6,824 bases of DNA from contig DATEDC010000138.1 in the NCBI GenBank assembly GCA_035286585.1, positions 1-6,824 of the forward strand, in the 5' to 3' direction. This document shows positions 1 through 6,420 of the stretch, piece after piece; the stretch's first letter is position 1; the number at the start of each line of letters is the position of its first letter. This DNA comes from DSOS01 sp035286585. GTDB lineage: Bacteria > Chloroflexota > Anaerolineae > Anaerolineales > UBA4823. Under the pieces are notes generated by a model, which saw nothing but the letters and a program-made list of their open reading frames with translations, had not been told where the DNA came from and ran no database searches. The position numbers and the translations under genes are program-made.

Positions 1-1
1 G

Positions 2-535
2 GTCAGGCTGCGAATGCCGAGGCTGCGACCGGTCGTCGAATTCATCACGCTACTGCCGTTCGTGATCCCGGCGGTCGTGCTGGTGTTCGGCATTATCCGC
101 CTCTACAGCCGGCCGCCGCTGCTGCTGACCGCCACCTACGACAGCTCGCGGGTCCTCCTCGTCTGCATGTACGCTGCGCTCTCGTTCCCCTACATGTTCC
201 GCTCGGTCGACAACGGGCTGCGAGCGATTGACGTCCGGACGCTGACCGAGGCAGCCCAAAGCCTGGGGGCGAACTGGGTCACAATCCTCCGCGACGTCAT
301 CTTCCCCAACCTGCGGGTGGCTGTGCTCTCGGGAGCACTCCTGACCTTCGCCATCGTCATCGGTGAGCTGACAATTGCGCTTTTCATGGCCCAACATACC
401 TTAGGGCCCTACATGGCCAACCTGACCCGGAGCAAGGTGTATGAGCCCTCGGCGATGGCGATCGTGGCCTTCGCAATCACCTGGGCAGCGATGGGGATGA
501 TCGCGTACATATCGAGAGGGAGGAAACGACAGTGA
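2..535 (+). CDS. ABC importer inner-membrane permease, C-terminal part (PotC/PhnV-like)
   Basis: This is the C-terminal part of a binding-protein-dependent ABC permease (BPD_transp_1 family). The frame is open to the left edge, so the N-terminus, probably about 90-100 residues, lies outside the window; the ATG at 14 is only an internal codon. Counting from that ATG, hydrophobic segments lie near residues 10-28, 46-62, 103-125 and 146-165. The cytoplasmic EAA loop that docks on the ATPase is clear: EAA at 79-81, G85, and I96-x-P98. The chain ends in a basic tail (SRGRKRQ). The EAA loop plus the type of the adjacent ATPase place it in the spermidine/putrescine, ferric iron or 2-aminoethylphosphonate group of importers. 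The TGA stop overlaps the GTG start of the ATPase gene, which indicates translational coupling. The family call is firm; the substrate is unknown. Confidence 0.9.
   Translation, partial: VRLRMPRLRPVVEFITLLPFVIPAVVLVFGIIRLYSRPPLLLTATYDSSRVLLVCMYAALSFPYMFRSVDNGLRAIDVRTLTEAAQSLGANWVTILRDVIFPNLRVAVLSGALLTFAIVIGELTIALFMAQHTLGPYMANLTRSKVYEPSAMAIVAFAITWAAMGMIAYISRGRKRQ
519..523 (+). promoter_or_regulatory. Ribosome binding site that fixes the GTG start of the ATPase
   Basis: A full GGAGG lies inside the end of the permease gene, 8 bases before the GTG at 532. It supports that GTG as the true start. With the GTGA overlap of stop and start, it suggests the two transporter subunits are made in a coupled ratio. 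Confidence 0.75.
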
Positions 536-1617
536 GCGGAGGTTTCCTGAGCCTGGAAGGCGTGCGCAAGGAGTTCGGCGGGGTATTGGCTGTCGACACG
601 TTTAACCTAGAGGTGGCGTCGGGCGAGTTCGTCTCGTTCCTAGGCCCCTCCGGATGCGGGAAGACGACGACGTTGCGGATGGTGGCGGGCTTCGAGCAGC
701 CCAGCTCCGGCACAATCCGGCTGGCGGGGAAGGACGTCACCTTCGCCAAGCCCAACGAGCGTAACATCGGCATGGTCTTCCAGAGCTATGCGCTGTTCCC
801 GAACATGAGCGTGGCGGGCAACATCGGCTTTGGGATGAGGATCGCCAAGAAACCAGCGGCAGAAATTAAAGCCCGGGTGGGTGAGATGCTCAAGCTGATC
901 CATATGGAAGGCTTTGGTGATCGCTACCCATACCAGCTCTCCGGCGGGCAGCAGCAACGTGTGGCCCTGGCGCGCGCCCTGGCGCTCAGCCCCCAGGTGT
1001 TGCTGCTGGACGAGCCGCTCTCGGCGCTGGATGCCAAAATTCGGGTTTCATTACGCAACGAAATTCGCTCCATCCAGCGAGAGCTTGGCATCACTACCAT
1101 TTATGTCACCCACGACCAGGAAGAGGCGCTCTCGATCTCAGACCGGGTGGTGGTGATGTACCAGGGCCGCATAGAACAGGTCGGCTCACCCTTCGAAATC
1201 TACAACTTCCCCACGACCGAGTTCGTCGCCCAGTTCGTCGGCACCTTGAACTCGGTAAGTGGCGAAGTCTTTGACCCAGCCGCCAACATTATCAAAGTCG
1301 AAGGACAGCCGCTCCAAACTGCCCAAGACCTTAGCCAGATGCATGCCGGCGAGGAAGTGATGGTCGCCATCCGGCCTGAGCGGCTCAGCTTCGCCAGCGA
1401 TGGGCTCAAGCCCAACCTGATCCATTGCAAAATTGACAACATCACCTTCCTGGGCTCCATCGTGCGCATCCAGGTGCTGCTGGGGGGAATCAGGCTCTAC
1501 ATGGATACTTTTAACAATCCTTTCCTCGAACTTCCCAGGCTTGGCGATGAGGCTCAGATCACCTGCTCGCGCGAGGCTGTTATGGTGCTGGAAACTAAAA
1601 CCCAGGCCGCAGAGTAG
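532..1617 (+). CDS. ABC importer ATP-binding subunit (PotA/FbpC/PhnT-like)
   Basis: This cytoplasmic ATPase powers the importer whose permease is encoded just upstream. All nucleotide-binding elements are present: Walker A GPSGCGKTT at residues 38-46, Q-loop Q84, signature LSGGQ at 136-140, Walker B ending in D160-E161, D-loop SALD at 164-167, and the switch histidine H194 in THDQEEAL. After about residue 235 the chain continues as a TOBE-type accessory domain (IRPERLSF near 281-288) that in this class often senses substrate or regulates. The length of 361 residues is normal for the polyamine/iron/aminoethylphosphonate class. The start is GTG, overlapping the permease stop and preceded by GGAGG. 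The sequence alone does not separate polyamine, iron and phosphonate substrates. The downstream phosphatase-fold gene hints at a phosphorus compound, but a gap of 282 bases separates them. Confidence 0.93.
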   Translation: MSGGFLSLEGVRKEFGGVLAVDTFNLEVASGEFVSFLGPSGCGKTTTLRMVAGFEQPSSGTIRLAGKDVTFAKPNERNIGMVFQSYALFPNMSVAGNIGFGMRIAKKPAAEIKARVGEMLKLIHMEGFGDRYPYQLSGGQQQRVALARALALSPQVLLLDEPLSALDAKIRVSLRNEIRSIQRELGITTIYVTHDQEEALSISDRVVVMYQGRIEQVGSPFEIYNFPTTEFVAQFVGTLNSVSGEVFDPAANIIKVEGQPLQTAQDLSQMHAGEEVMVAIRPERLSFASDGLKPNLIHCKIDNITFLGSIVRIQVLLGGIRLYMDTFNNPFLELPRLGDEAQITCSREAVMVLETKTQAAE

Positions 1618-1792
1618 TTTGTCTAAAAAACCTCGATTGGCGGGTTCAACTTCATCCGCCGCCGGATAGGGAAACCTCGCCTTTCACAAATCCCCACACC
1701 CCGCTCTGCCCCCAATTTCACGGGGATGGATACCCCAGCGTCAGATTCCCGGGCTCGAGCTGCATCGGAGGCGCAGCGCAAATTTCAGAGTG

Positions 1793-1815
1793 AACCGGGG
1801 ACCCCGGCACCGGTT
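1793..1815 (+). repeat. Nested inverted repeat upstream of the hydrolase gene
   Basis: AACCGG at 1793-1798 is the exact reverse complement of CCGGTT at 1810-1815, with 11 bases between. Nested inside is CCGGGG-A-CCCCGG at 1795-1807, an odd-centred palindrome of 6-base arms. It could be an operator for a dimeric regulator or a GC hairpin. The following sequence is A-rich rather than T-rich, so it is not a standard terminator for plus-strand transcription. Confidence 0.4.
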
Positions 1816-1884
1816 AAAATACGAACAGGAATTATTACTTGAACTTCCCCCAAATAAGTGGGACCATAGAATTACAGCAATATT

Positions 1885-1892
1885 AGAAAGGA
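1885..1892 (+). promoter_or_regulatory. Ribosome binding site of the hydrolase gene
   Basis: AGAAAGGA lies 7 bases before the ATG at 1900 and supports that start codon. Confidence 0.6.
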
Positions 1893-1899
1893 CTGAACC

Positions 1900-2709
1900 A
1901 TGAACAAGGTAATCCTGGTGCTCTCAGACGCATTGCGCTATGACGCCGCGGTCGCGGGTATGGGCTACCTGGGGCACCTGGGCGAGACCGGGCTCGCCAG
2001 CCTGTATAAAGTGACCGGCGAGCTTCCCAGCATGTCCCGCCCGATGTACGAGACCATCCATACCGGGCTGCCAGTTATCGAGCACGGCGTGGTCTCAAAC
2101 CTGGTGGTGCGGCGCTCTACCCGGCCAAATATCTTCCAGCTCGCCCACCAGGCTGGGTTGACCACTGCCGCTGCCGCCTATTACTGGTTCTCTGAGCTTT
2201 ACAACCGCGCCCCATACGACCCCATCGATGACCGGGAAGTGGATGACCCCTCTCAAAACATCCAGCACGGTCGCTTCTACACCCGCGATGAATATCCCGA
2301 TCCGGAGCTCTTCCACACCGCGGGCATGCTGGTGCGCAGATACCACCCGGATTACCTGCTGGTGCACCCCATGGGGATGGATTATATGGGCGAGACCTAT
2401 GGCGCAGACTCGAGCCAGTACCGCAACCAGGCGATCTACCAGGATATGATGCTGGCCACCCTGGTCCAGGAATGGCTTGCAGACGATTACACCATCCTGG
2501 TTACCGGCGACCACGGCATCAACGCCGACAAGCTGCACGGCGGCACCACGCCCGAGGTTCGGGAGGTGCCCCTGTACCTGGTCAGGCCAATCATCCAGGG
2601 CAAAGGCGACACGGGAGAAATTCTCTCCCAACTGCAGATAGCCCCAACCGTGTGCAAGCTGCTGGGGGTGCCCATCCCCGAGAGCATGCAAGCGCCTCCG
2701 GTGGTTTAG
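1900..2709 (+). CDS. Alkaline-phosphatase-superfamily hydrolase (nucleotide pyrophosphatase/phosphodiesterase type), cytoplasmic
   Basis: This 269-residue protein has the metal-ligand order of the NPP/phosphonoacetate-hydrolase branch of the alkaline phosphatase superfamily. These enzymes cleave phosphate mono- or diesters, or C-P bonds in activated phosphonates. Visible elements are the N-terminal strand with metal ligand D10 (VLSDALRYD), the nucleophile region LPSMSRP with S46 as probable nucleophile in place of the more usual Thr, then D161, then GDHG with D204 and H205, and a late HGG with H213. The usual DxxGH motif here reads D161-Y-M-G-E165, so one predicted zinc ligand is Glu instead of His. 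There is no signal peptide or membrane segment, so it should act in the cytoplasm on an imported or internal substrate. It is followed after 2 bases by the phosphate transporter gene. The superfamily call is strong; the substrate is not known. Confidence 0.85.
   Translation: MNKVILVLSDALRYDAAVAGMGYLGHLGETGLASLYKVTGELPSMSRPMYETIHTGLPVIEHGVVSNLVVRRSTRPNIFQLAHQAGLTTAAAAYYWFSELYNRAPYDPIDDREVDDPSQNIQHGRFYTRDEYPDPELFHTAGMLVRRYHPDYLLVHPMGMDYMGETYGADSSQYRNQAIYQDMMLATLVQEWLADDYTILVTGDHGINADKLHGGTTPEVREVPLYLVRPIIQGKGDTGEILSQLQIAPTVCKLLGVPIPESMQAPPVV
2700..2704 (+). promoter_or_regulatory. Weak ribosome binding site deciding the TTG start of pit
   Basis: GGTGG, one base off GGAGG, lies inside the last codons of the hydrolase gene and 7 bases before the TTG at 2712. 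With only 2 bases between stop and start, translation is probably coupled to the upstream gene. Confidence 0.5.
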
Positions 2710-2711
2710 AC

Positions 2712-3698
2712 TTGAATTTTGTCCTGGTTTTATTCGTCATCATCGCGCTGACCTTCGATTTCCTAAACGGATTCCACGACAGCGCCAACGTAGTCGCTAC
2801 GGCAATTGCCTCGCGGGCTATACCCCCGCGCCTGGCGTTAGGCATGTCGGCCCTGGCTAACTTCGCCGGCCCTTTCTTATTTGGGGTTGCCGTCGCCAAG
2901 ACGATTGGCAATGAAGTGGTAACCGGCGAGGCGGTCACGGTCCCGGTCGCCCTGGCAGCGCTGATCTCCGCCATCGTCTGGAACGTGCTCACCTGGTGGC
3001 TGGCCATCCCTTCCAGCTCCTCCCACGCCCTGATCGGAGGCTTCGTAGGCGCCGCCATCGCGGGTTACGGGCTGCAGGCGATCCGCATGGAAGGCATGTA
3101 CAAGGTATTGCTGGGCCTGTTTATTTCACCCGTCGTCGGGCTTATTTTCGGCTGGGTGGCGATGAGACAGGCTTTATTCATGGGCCAGTGGATGTCGCGG
3201 CGGGTGACCTATTTTTACCGGCGAGCCCAGTGGCTGACCACCCTGATCTTGGGATTGAGCCACGGCACCAACGACGCTCAAAAAACGATGGGCATCCTGA
3301 CGATGGGCCTGGTGGCTTTTGGCGTCCTACCTGTTTTCCAGGTGCAATTCTGGGTGATCTTTGCCAGCGCCTCTGCTATTGCCCTTGGCACTGCCTTGGG
3401 CGGCTGGCGGCTGATCCGCACCATGGGTGCGGGCTTTTACCGGGTTCGTCCGCTGCACGCCTTTACCTCGCAGGTCGCCAGCTCAGTCGTTATTCTAGGG
3501 ACCGCGCTGCTCGGCAGCCCGGTGAGCACCACCCAGGTGATCAGCTCGACGATCGTTGGCGCCGGGGCAGCCCAGCGCGTGCCAATGGTGCGCTGGGGGG
3601 TCGCCAACCAGATTGTGGTCGCCTGGATTTTGACCATCCCCGCGACGATCCTGATGGGCGCGCTGGTTTTTTGGATTCTGAGCCGAATTAATTTATAA
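2712..3698 (+). CDS. pit: PiT-family inorganic phosphate transporter
   Basis: This is a multi-pass membrane carrier for inorganic phosphate (Pit/PHO4 family), usually proton- or sodium-coupled and acting on metal-phosphate. Both copies of the family signature are present: DFLNGFHDSAN at residues 16-26 and GLSHGTNDAQK at 181-191. Each is followed later by a Ser/Thr-rich re-entrant-like stretch (IPSSSSHALIGG at 99-110, GSPVSTTQ at 268-275). At 328 residues it matches the short bacterial form without a large central loop. The start is taken as TTG at 2712, because the protein then begins directly at the first helix. A GGTGG sits 7 bases upstream, and the preceding gene stops at 2709. The same frame stays open further left, but that part is a shadow of the hydrolase gene. 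The hydrolase and DUF47 genes on either side make a phosphate role likely. Confidence 0.93.
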   Translation: MNFVLVLFVIIALTFDFLNGFHDSANVVATAIASRAIPPRLALGMSALANFAGPFLFGVAVAKTIGNEVVTGEAVTVPVALAALISAIVWNVLTWWLAIPSSSSHALIGGFVGAAIAGYGLQAIRMEGMYKVLLGLFISPVVGLIFGWVAMRQALFMGQWMSRRVTYFYRRAQWLTTLILGLSHGTNDAQKTMGILTMGLVAFGVLPVFQVQFWVIFASASAIALGTALGGWRLIRTMGAGFYRVRPLHAFTSQVASSVVILGTALLGSPVSTTQVISSTIVGAGAAQRVPMVRWGVANQIVVAWILTIPATILMGALVFWILSRINL

Positions 3699-3727
3699 TG
3701 GCGCTGATGAACGGTGATTCTCTATGA
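3698..3727 (+). CDS. Possible 9-codon coupling frame between pit and the DUF47 gene
   Basis: An ATG at 3698 overlaps the pit stop codon (TAATG). Its frame codes for MALMNGDSL and stops with TGA at 3725-3727, so its stop overlaps the ATG of the DUF47 gene at 3724 (CTATGA). It has no Shine-Dalgarno sequence of its own. It could let ribosomes ending on pit re-initiate and be handed to the next gene. It is too short to judge from codon use and may be chance. Confidence 0.25.
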   Translation: MALMNGDSL

Positions 3728-4377
3728 AGAAAACACCCTGGTGGAAAAAAATCAACCTTAAAAATATATTCCAGCGGCGCCCCAACCGCTTTATCGAGCT
3801 GCTCATCCAGCAAGCCAAGCTCAATGAAGAGGGAATGACCGCCCTGAATTCTTTCTTCGAAAAGCCCACCCGGCGCCGCGCTGACCTGGTAGACAAGCTC
3901 GAGACCGAAGCGGATGAAATCCGGCGCATCCTGATCGACGAGTTGAACCGCACTTTTGTCACCCCGTTCGACCGGGAGGACATCCACGCTCTCTCCCGGG
4001 CGATTGACGATATGCTCGATTATGGCTACACCACCGTCGTGGAAATGTCCATTCTCGAGGTAGCGCCGAACGAGAACATGAAAGCTATCGGAGCGCTGCT
4101 GATGAAATCAGCCAGCGAGCTCCACCTGGGCGTGCAGCGGCTCGCCGACCATCCTGGAGTGGCGCAAACGCACGCCGTGCGCGTCAAGCAATTGGAAAAC
4201 CAGGTAGAGCATCTCTACCGCCAGGCGCTGGCGGAGCTGTTCCACCAGCCCAAAGACGCCGAACACATCGTCGAGATGCTCAAGCTGCGCGAGACTTACC
4301 GCCACCTGAGCAACGCCGCGGATCGCGGCGACGAGGCTGCCAACATCCTGAGCGATATCGTCGTCAAAATGGGTTGA
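3724..4377 (+). CDS. DUF47 PhoU-like Pit accessory protein
   Basis: This soluble all-helical protein of 217 residues belongs to the DUF47/PhoU-like family (TIGR00153 type), regularly encoded beside pit genes and thought to modulate the transporter. It starts with a basic segment (MKKTPWWKK) and then helices. The family hallmark TPFDREDIHALSRAIDD is at residues 80-96, preceded by ETEADEIRR near 60-68. A matching acidic repeat, NAADRGDEAANIL, is at 197-209. In PhoU-like proteins such acidic clusters (here E62, D64, E65, D83, E85, D86 and D200, D203, E204) bind metal. The length is normal. The start ATG at 3724 has a GGTGA 6 bases upstream. The gap to pit is 25 bases, so the two are almost certainly in one operon. 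The family call is firm; whether it activates, inhibits or changes the direction of transport is not known. Confidence 0.92.
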   Translation: MKKTPWWKKINLKNIFQRRPNRFIELLIQQAKLNEEGMTALNSFFEKPTRRRADLVDKLETEADEIRRILIDELNRTFVTPFDREDIHALSRAIDDMLDYGYTTVVEMSILEVAPNENMKAIGALLMKSASELHLGVQRLADHPGVAQTHAVRVKQLENQVEHLYRQALAELFHQPKDAEHIVEMLKLRETYRHLSNAADRGDEAANILSDIVVKMG

Positions 4378-4405
4378 GAGAAGCCTGCGCGAGACGAAGA
4401 GGGGA

Positions 4406-5284
4406 TCAGCGCCCCAGCAGGGCAATCAACACCAGGCCCAGAGTGATCATCACGGCGCCGCTCAGACGCACTGCCACACCCTGCTCCTTGTAGATGATAA
4501 AAGCCAGCAGCGCACCGATGACGATGCTGAACTGGCGAAAAGCGACGATATAGCTGGCGTACGGGCTTAGCTGGTACGCCCACAAGATCAACCAGTAGGC
4601 GCCAAATCCGAACAAGGCGGCGAGCACGGCGATTTTCCAGTCCTGGGAGCTGTCTTTTACAACCACGGGTCTGGACAGCTTCATAAAACCAAGATACGGA
4701 AAAAATGAGACCGCAAAATATATATAGCCATAGCGGGCTGCCGTCGCGGGCCCTTGCTGGACCACCTCGGCGGCGATTTTATCCAGGGTGGTGTAGCCAA
4801 CCGTCCCCAGGGCTGCAAAAAACATCCACAAGCTAGCCCGGTTGAAATAATTGCCCAGTGAAAAATCACGGAACGAGCGCAAGGGGACGAACACACACCC
4901 CGCAGCTACCATCAGAATCCCCAACCAGCCGAATACCGTCAGCTCCCTGCCGCGCAATACATCGATGAAAGCGACAAAAATGACCGGCAGAGAGCGGGCC
5001 ACCGGGTATACCACGGTGAAATCGGATTCCTCATACGCCCGAGCCAGGAAAAACAAATACAGCCCGGCGCTAAAACCAGAACCCAACACGCACCACCAGG
5101 CTGTAGGCGTCAGCGAGCGGGTCACCAGCTCGCTCCACACGGCGGGGACAAACCCCGTGACGACCATGATAACCAGCATCTTGAAGTAGAAGTCTCTTTC
5201 GGCGCGGTTGTAGCGAGCGAGAAGATTCCAGCCGGCGTGCATAAAAGTGGAGCAGATAATAATAAAGATAACGAACAGGCTCAC
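4406..5284 (-). CDS. EamA/DMT-family membrane transporter
   Basis: This is a 292-residue integral membrane protein of the drug/metabolite transporter superfamily, with two EamA repeats and about ten predicted helices. The first repeat ends with the typical stretch SDFTVVYPVARSLPVIFVAF followed by a polar turn with RGREL. The second ends with the parallel stretch SPYASYIVAFRQFSIVIG and YKEQ. Members export amino acids, metabolites or drugs, and substrate cannot be read from sequence. I chose the GTG at 5284: AGGAG lies 10 bases upstream of it, and the protein then begins right at helix 1. A longer reading from GTG 5320 has no ribosome binding site and adds a non-membrane Cys-rich stub. The gene converges with the DUF47 gene, leaving only 28 bases between the stops, and lies 113 bases downstream of the GNAT gene on the same strand. 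Confidence 0.88.
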   Translation of the reverse strand: MSLFVIFIIICSTFMHAGWNLLARYNRAERDFYFKMLVIMVVTGFVPAVWSELVTRSLTPTAWWCVLGSGFSAGLYLFFLARAYEESDFTVVYPVARSLPVIFVAFIDVLRGRELTVFGWLGILMVAAGCVFVPLRSFRDFSLGNYFNRASLWMFFAALGTVGYTTLDKIAAEVVQQGPATAARYGYIYFAVSFFPYLGFMKLSRPVVVKDSSQDWKIAVLAALFGFGAYWLILWAYQLSPYASYIVAFRQFSIVIGALLAFIIYKEQGVAVRLSGAVMITLGLVLIALLGR

Positions 5285-5294
5285 GTCTGGGCAG

Positions 5295-5299
5295 CTCCT
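5295..5299 (-). promoter_or_regulatory. Ribosome binding site that decides the EamA gene start
   Basis: On the minus strand this reads AGGAG, 10 bases before the GTG at 5284. It argues for the shorter protein over the in-frame GTG at 5320. Confidence 0.6.
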
Positions 5300-5301
5300 G
5301 G

Positions 5302-5313
5302 CGCAATTTTGCG
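5302..5313. repeat. Short inverted repeat just upstream of the EamA ribosome binding site
   Basis: CGCAA at 5302-5306 and TTGCG at 5309-5313 form a perfect inverted repeat with a 2-base spacer. Its place directly before the ribosome binding site suits an operator. At 12 bases it could also occur by chance. Confidence 0.25.
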
Positions 5314-5339
5314 AACCCACTGCGGCGCCGGAAATACGC

Positions 5340-5364
5340 AGCCCGGATGCATGCGCTCCGGGCT
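5340..5364. terminator. GC-rich hairpin between the GNAT and EamA genes
   Basis: AGCCCGGA at 5340-5347 is the exact reverse complement of TCCGGGCT at 5357-5364, giving an 8-bp stem with a 9-base loop. It lies 34 bases past the GNAT stop and 55 bases before the EamA start, both read on the minus strand. On that strand the following sequence is GCGTATTT, not a real U-run, so termination would be weak at best. It may be a partial terminator, an RNA-stabilising 3' hairpin, or both. Confidence 0.45.
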
Positions 5365-5397
5365 TTCAGATCAAATCGAGAGGCGAAATATCCTGGA

Positions 5398-6420
5398 TCA
5401 AATTTTATCTCGGGGGTTGATAAACATCCAAATCAGCGTCTGGTGAGGTTGAAAGCCAGCCTGAGAGATCGCCCTCTCGGCGTACCCGGCCGGATAATCC
5501 AGGGATAGAGGCCGGCGCGTAGAGAGCAAGCGCCTGGCATGCAGGAGCAAAGCGGTGATCACGCCCTCTTCAGCCTGCGGCGAAGCAGCCAGCCACAGGC
5601 AATCCGCGTAGGACGGAGCAGGCTGCCAGGAAAGCACCGCCAATAAACGCCGCCCCTGGAAAGCGGACCAGTGACGGACCCACAGGCCGTTCACTGTCCG
5701 ATAGATAAAACCCAAAAATCCAGGCTGCAAGGCCAGTTTCCTGAGCGAAAGATGCCAGGATATCTCCGCGGGATAAGCCTGGCGCATCCAGCTTCGCTGG
5801 AGAGGCCAATCAGCGGCGCGCCGGGGAACGAACCGGATTGACGATGTGTTTTTCTCATTCAGGAACGCTTCAGCATCCGGATAGGTGCCTTTCAGAGTCC
5901 GTCGTTCCAACTGCCAGGTCGTCCGGCGCGCTTTTTCGACGAATCCAAGAGAGCGGTATAAATCTATGGCAGCCTGGTTTTCAGCGCGCACATGCAGCCA
6001 GACCGCATCCGCGCCCCGCTGCCTGGCGTGCTGTATCGCCATTTGGGTCATTTGTACACCGATCCCCCGGCGGCGGAATTCTGGATGAACGGCTACGTTA
6101 GCTATCAGGTACAGGCGCTTACCTTGAAAGATATGCGGGATCAGGGTCAGATTGCCCACAATCCGACCGGCTTCTTCCCAGACATATCCCGAAAGCGGCA
6201 TAGCGGTCTTCTCTGCAACCATGCTTGCCCAGCGCAAATACGCCGGATTGCGGGCTGCCGAGCGCATTTGCTGTAAATATCGTTGACCTTCCTGATCCAA
6301 AGTATCCAAAAAACACTGCTCGACCAGGTCGGCAACCTGGGTCAGGTCGCGGTTGACGTCGAACGGCCGCAAGTGCTCCGCAGAAAGATTCGATGAAAAC
6401 GTCTTGGTGATCGTAGACAT
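5398..6420 (-). CDS. GNAT-family N-acetyltransferase, tandem-domain type
   Basis: This is a 340-residue cytoplasmic protein. Residues about 15-170 form a clear GNAT domain that would transfer an acyl group from acyl-CoA. The strand-4 and motif A region reads NVAVHPEFRRRGIG at 108-121, where RRRGIG is the CoA pyrophosphate-binding turn. The late motif NQAAIDLYRSLGF at 148-160 is the typical end of the fold. Residues about 190-340 lack a motif A and look like a degenerate second GNAT fold, an arrangement known from other tandem GNAT proteins. The acceptor substrate cannot be told. I chose ATG at 6420 because GAGG lies 8 bases upstream. An in-frame GTG at 6438 would add six residues but has no ribosome binding site. 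It is transcribed away from the gene at the right edge, with EamA as its downstream neighbour. Confidence 0.85.
   Translation of the reverse strand: MSTITKTFSSNLSAEHLRPFDVNRDLTQVADLVEQCFLDTLDQEGQRYLQQMRSAARNPAYLRWASMVAEKTAMPLSGYVWEEAGRIVGNLTLIPHIFQGKRLYLIANVAVHPEFRRRGIGVQMTQMAIQHARQRGADAVWLHVRAENQAAIDLYRSLGFVEKARRTTWQLERRTLKGTYPDAEAFLNEKNTSSIRFVPRRAADWPLQRSWMRQAYPAEISWHLSLRKLALQPGFLGFIYRTVNGLWVRHWSAFQGRRLLAVLSWQPAPSYADCLWLAASPQAEEGVITALLLHARRLLSTRRPLSLDYPAGYAERAISQAGFQPHQTLIWMFINPRDKI

Larger units (their letters stand above)
1618..1899. other. Non-coding gap with several GC-rich inverted repeats
   Basis: No credible reading frame fills this gap between the ATPase gene and the hydrolase gene. 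It holds several short inverted repeats: ATCCG/CGGAT at 1654-1667 (4-base loop), ATCCCC/GGGGAT at 1690-1727, the palindromes CCCGGG and GCTCGAGC at 1748-1760, and AACCGG/CCGGTT at 1793-1815. None is followed by a run of T, so no standard intrinsic terminator can be called. A -35-like TTGAAC occurs at 1839 and a -10-like TAGAAT at 1867, but they are 22 bases apart, so I do not call a promoter. It probably separates two transcription units and holds the unrecognised promoter of the second. Confidence 0.5.

Noticed and set aside
50..397. Minus-strand reading frame across the permease gene
   Set aside because: His/Glu/Arg-rich shadow opposite a gene with a clear EAA loop and membrane helices. No ribosome binding site or recognisable domain.
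1839..1872. Promoter TTGAAC plus TAGAAT before the hydrolase gene
   Set aside because: The 22-base spacing is too long for sigma70, and no better pair was found.
2472..2711. Left extension of the pit reading frame starting inside the hydrolase gene
   Set aside because: It is out of frame with the hydrolase, reads as a basic Arg/His-rich peptide without membrane character, and overlaps a gene with clear catalytic motifs. Pit proteins begin near the first helix, as the TTG at 2712 gives.
4401..4415. GGGG/CCCC hairpin as a bidirectional terminator between the DUF47 and EamA genes
   Set aside because: Only four pairs with a 7-base loop, no T-run on either strand, and it overlaps the end of the EamA gene.
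5285..5320. Longer EamA protein from GTG at 5320
   Set aside because: No ribosome binding site upstream, whereas GTG 5284 has AGGAG at 10 bases and starts at helix 1.
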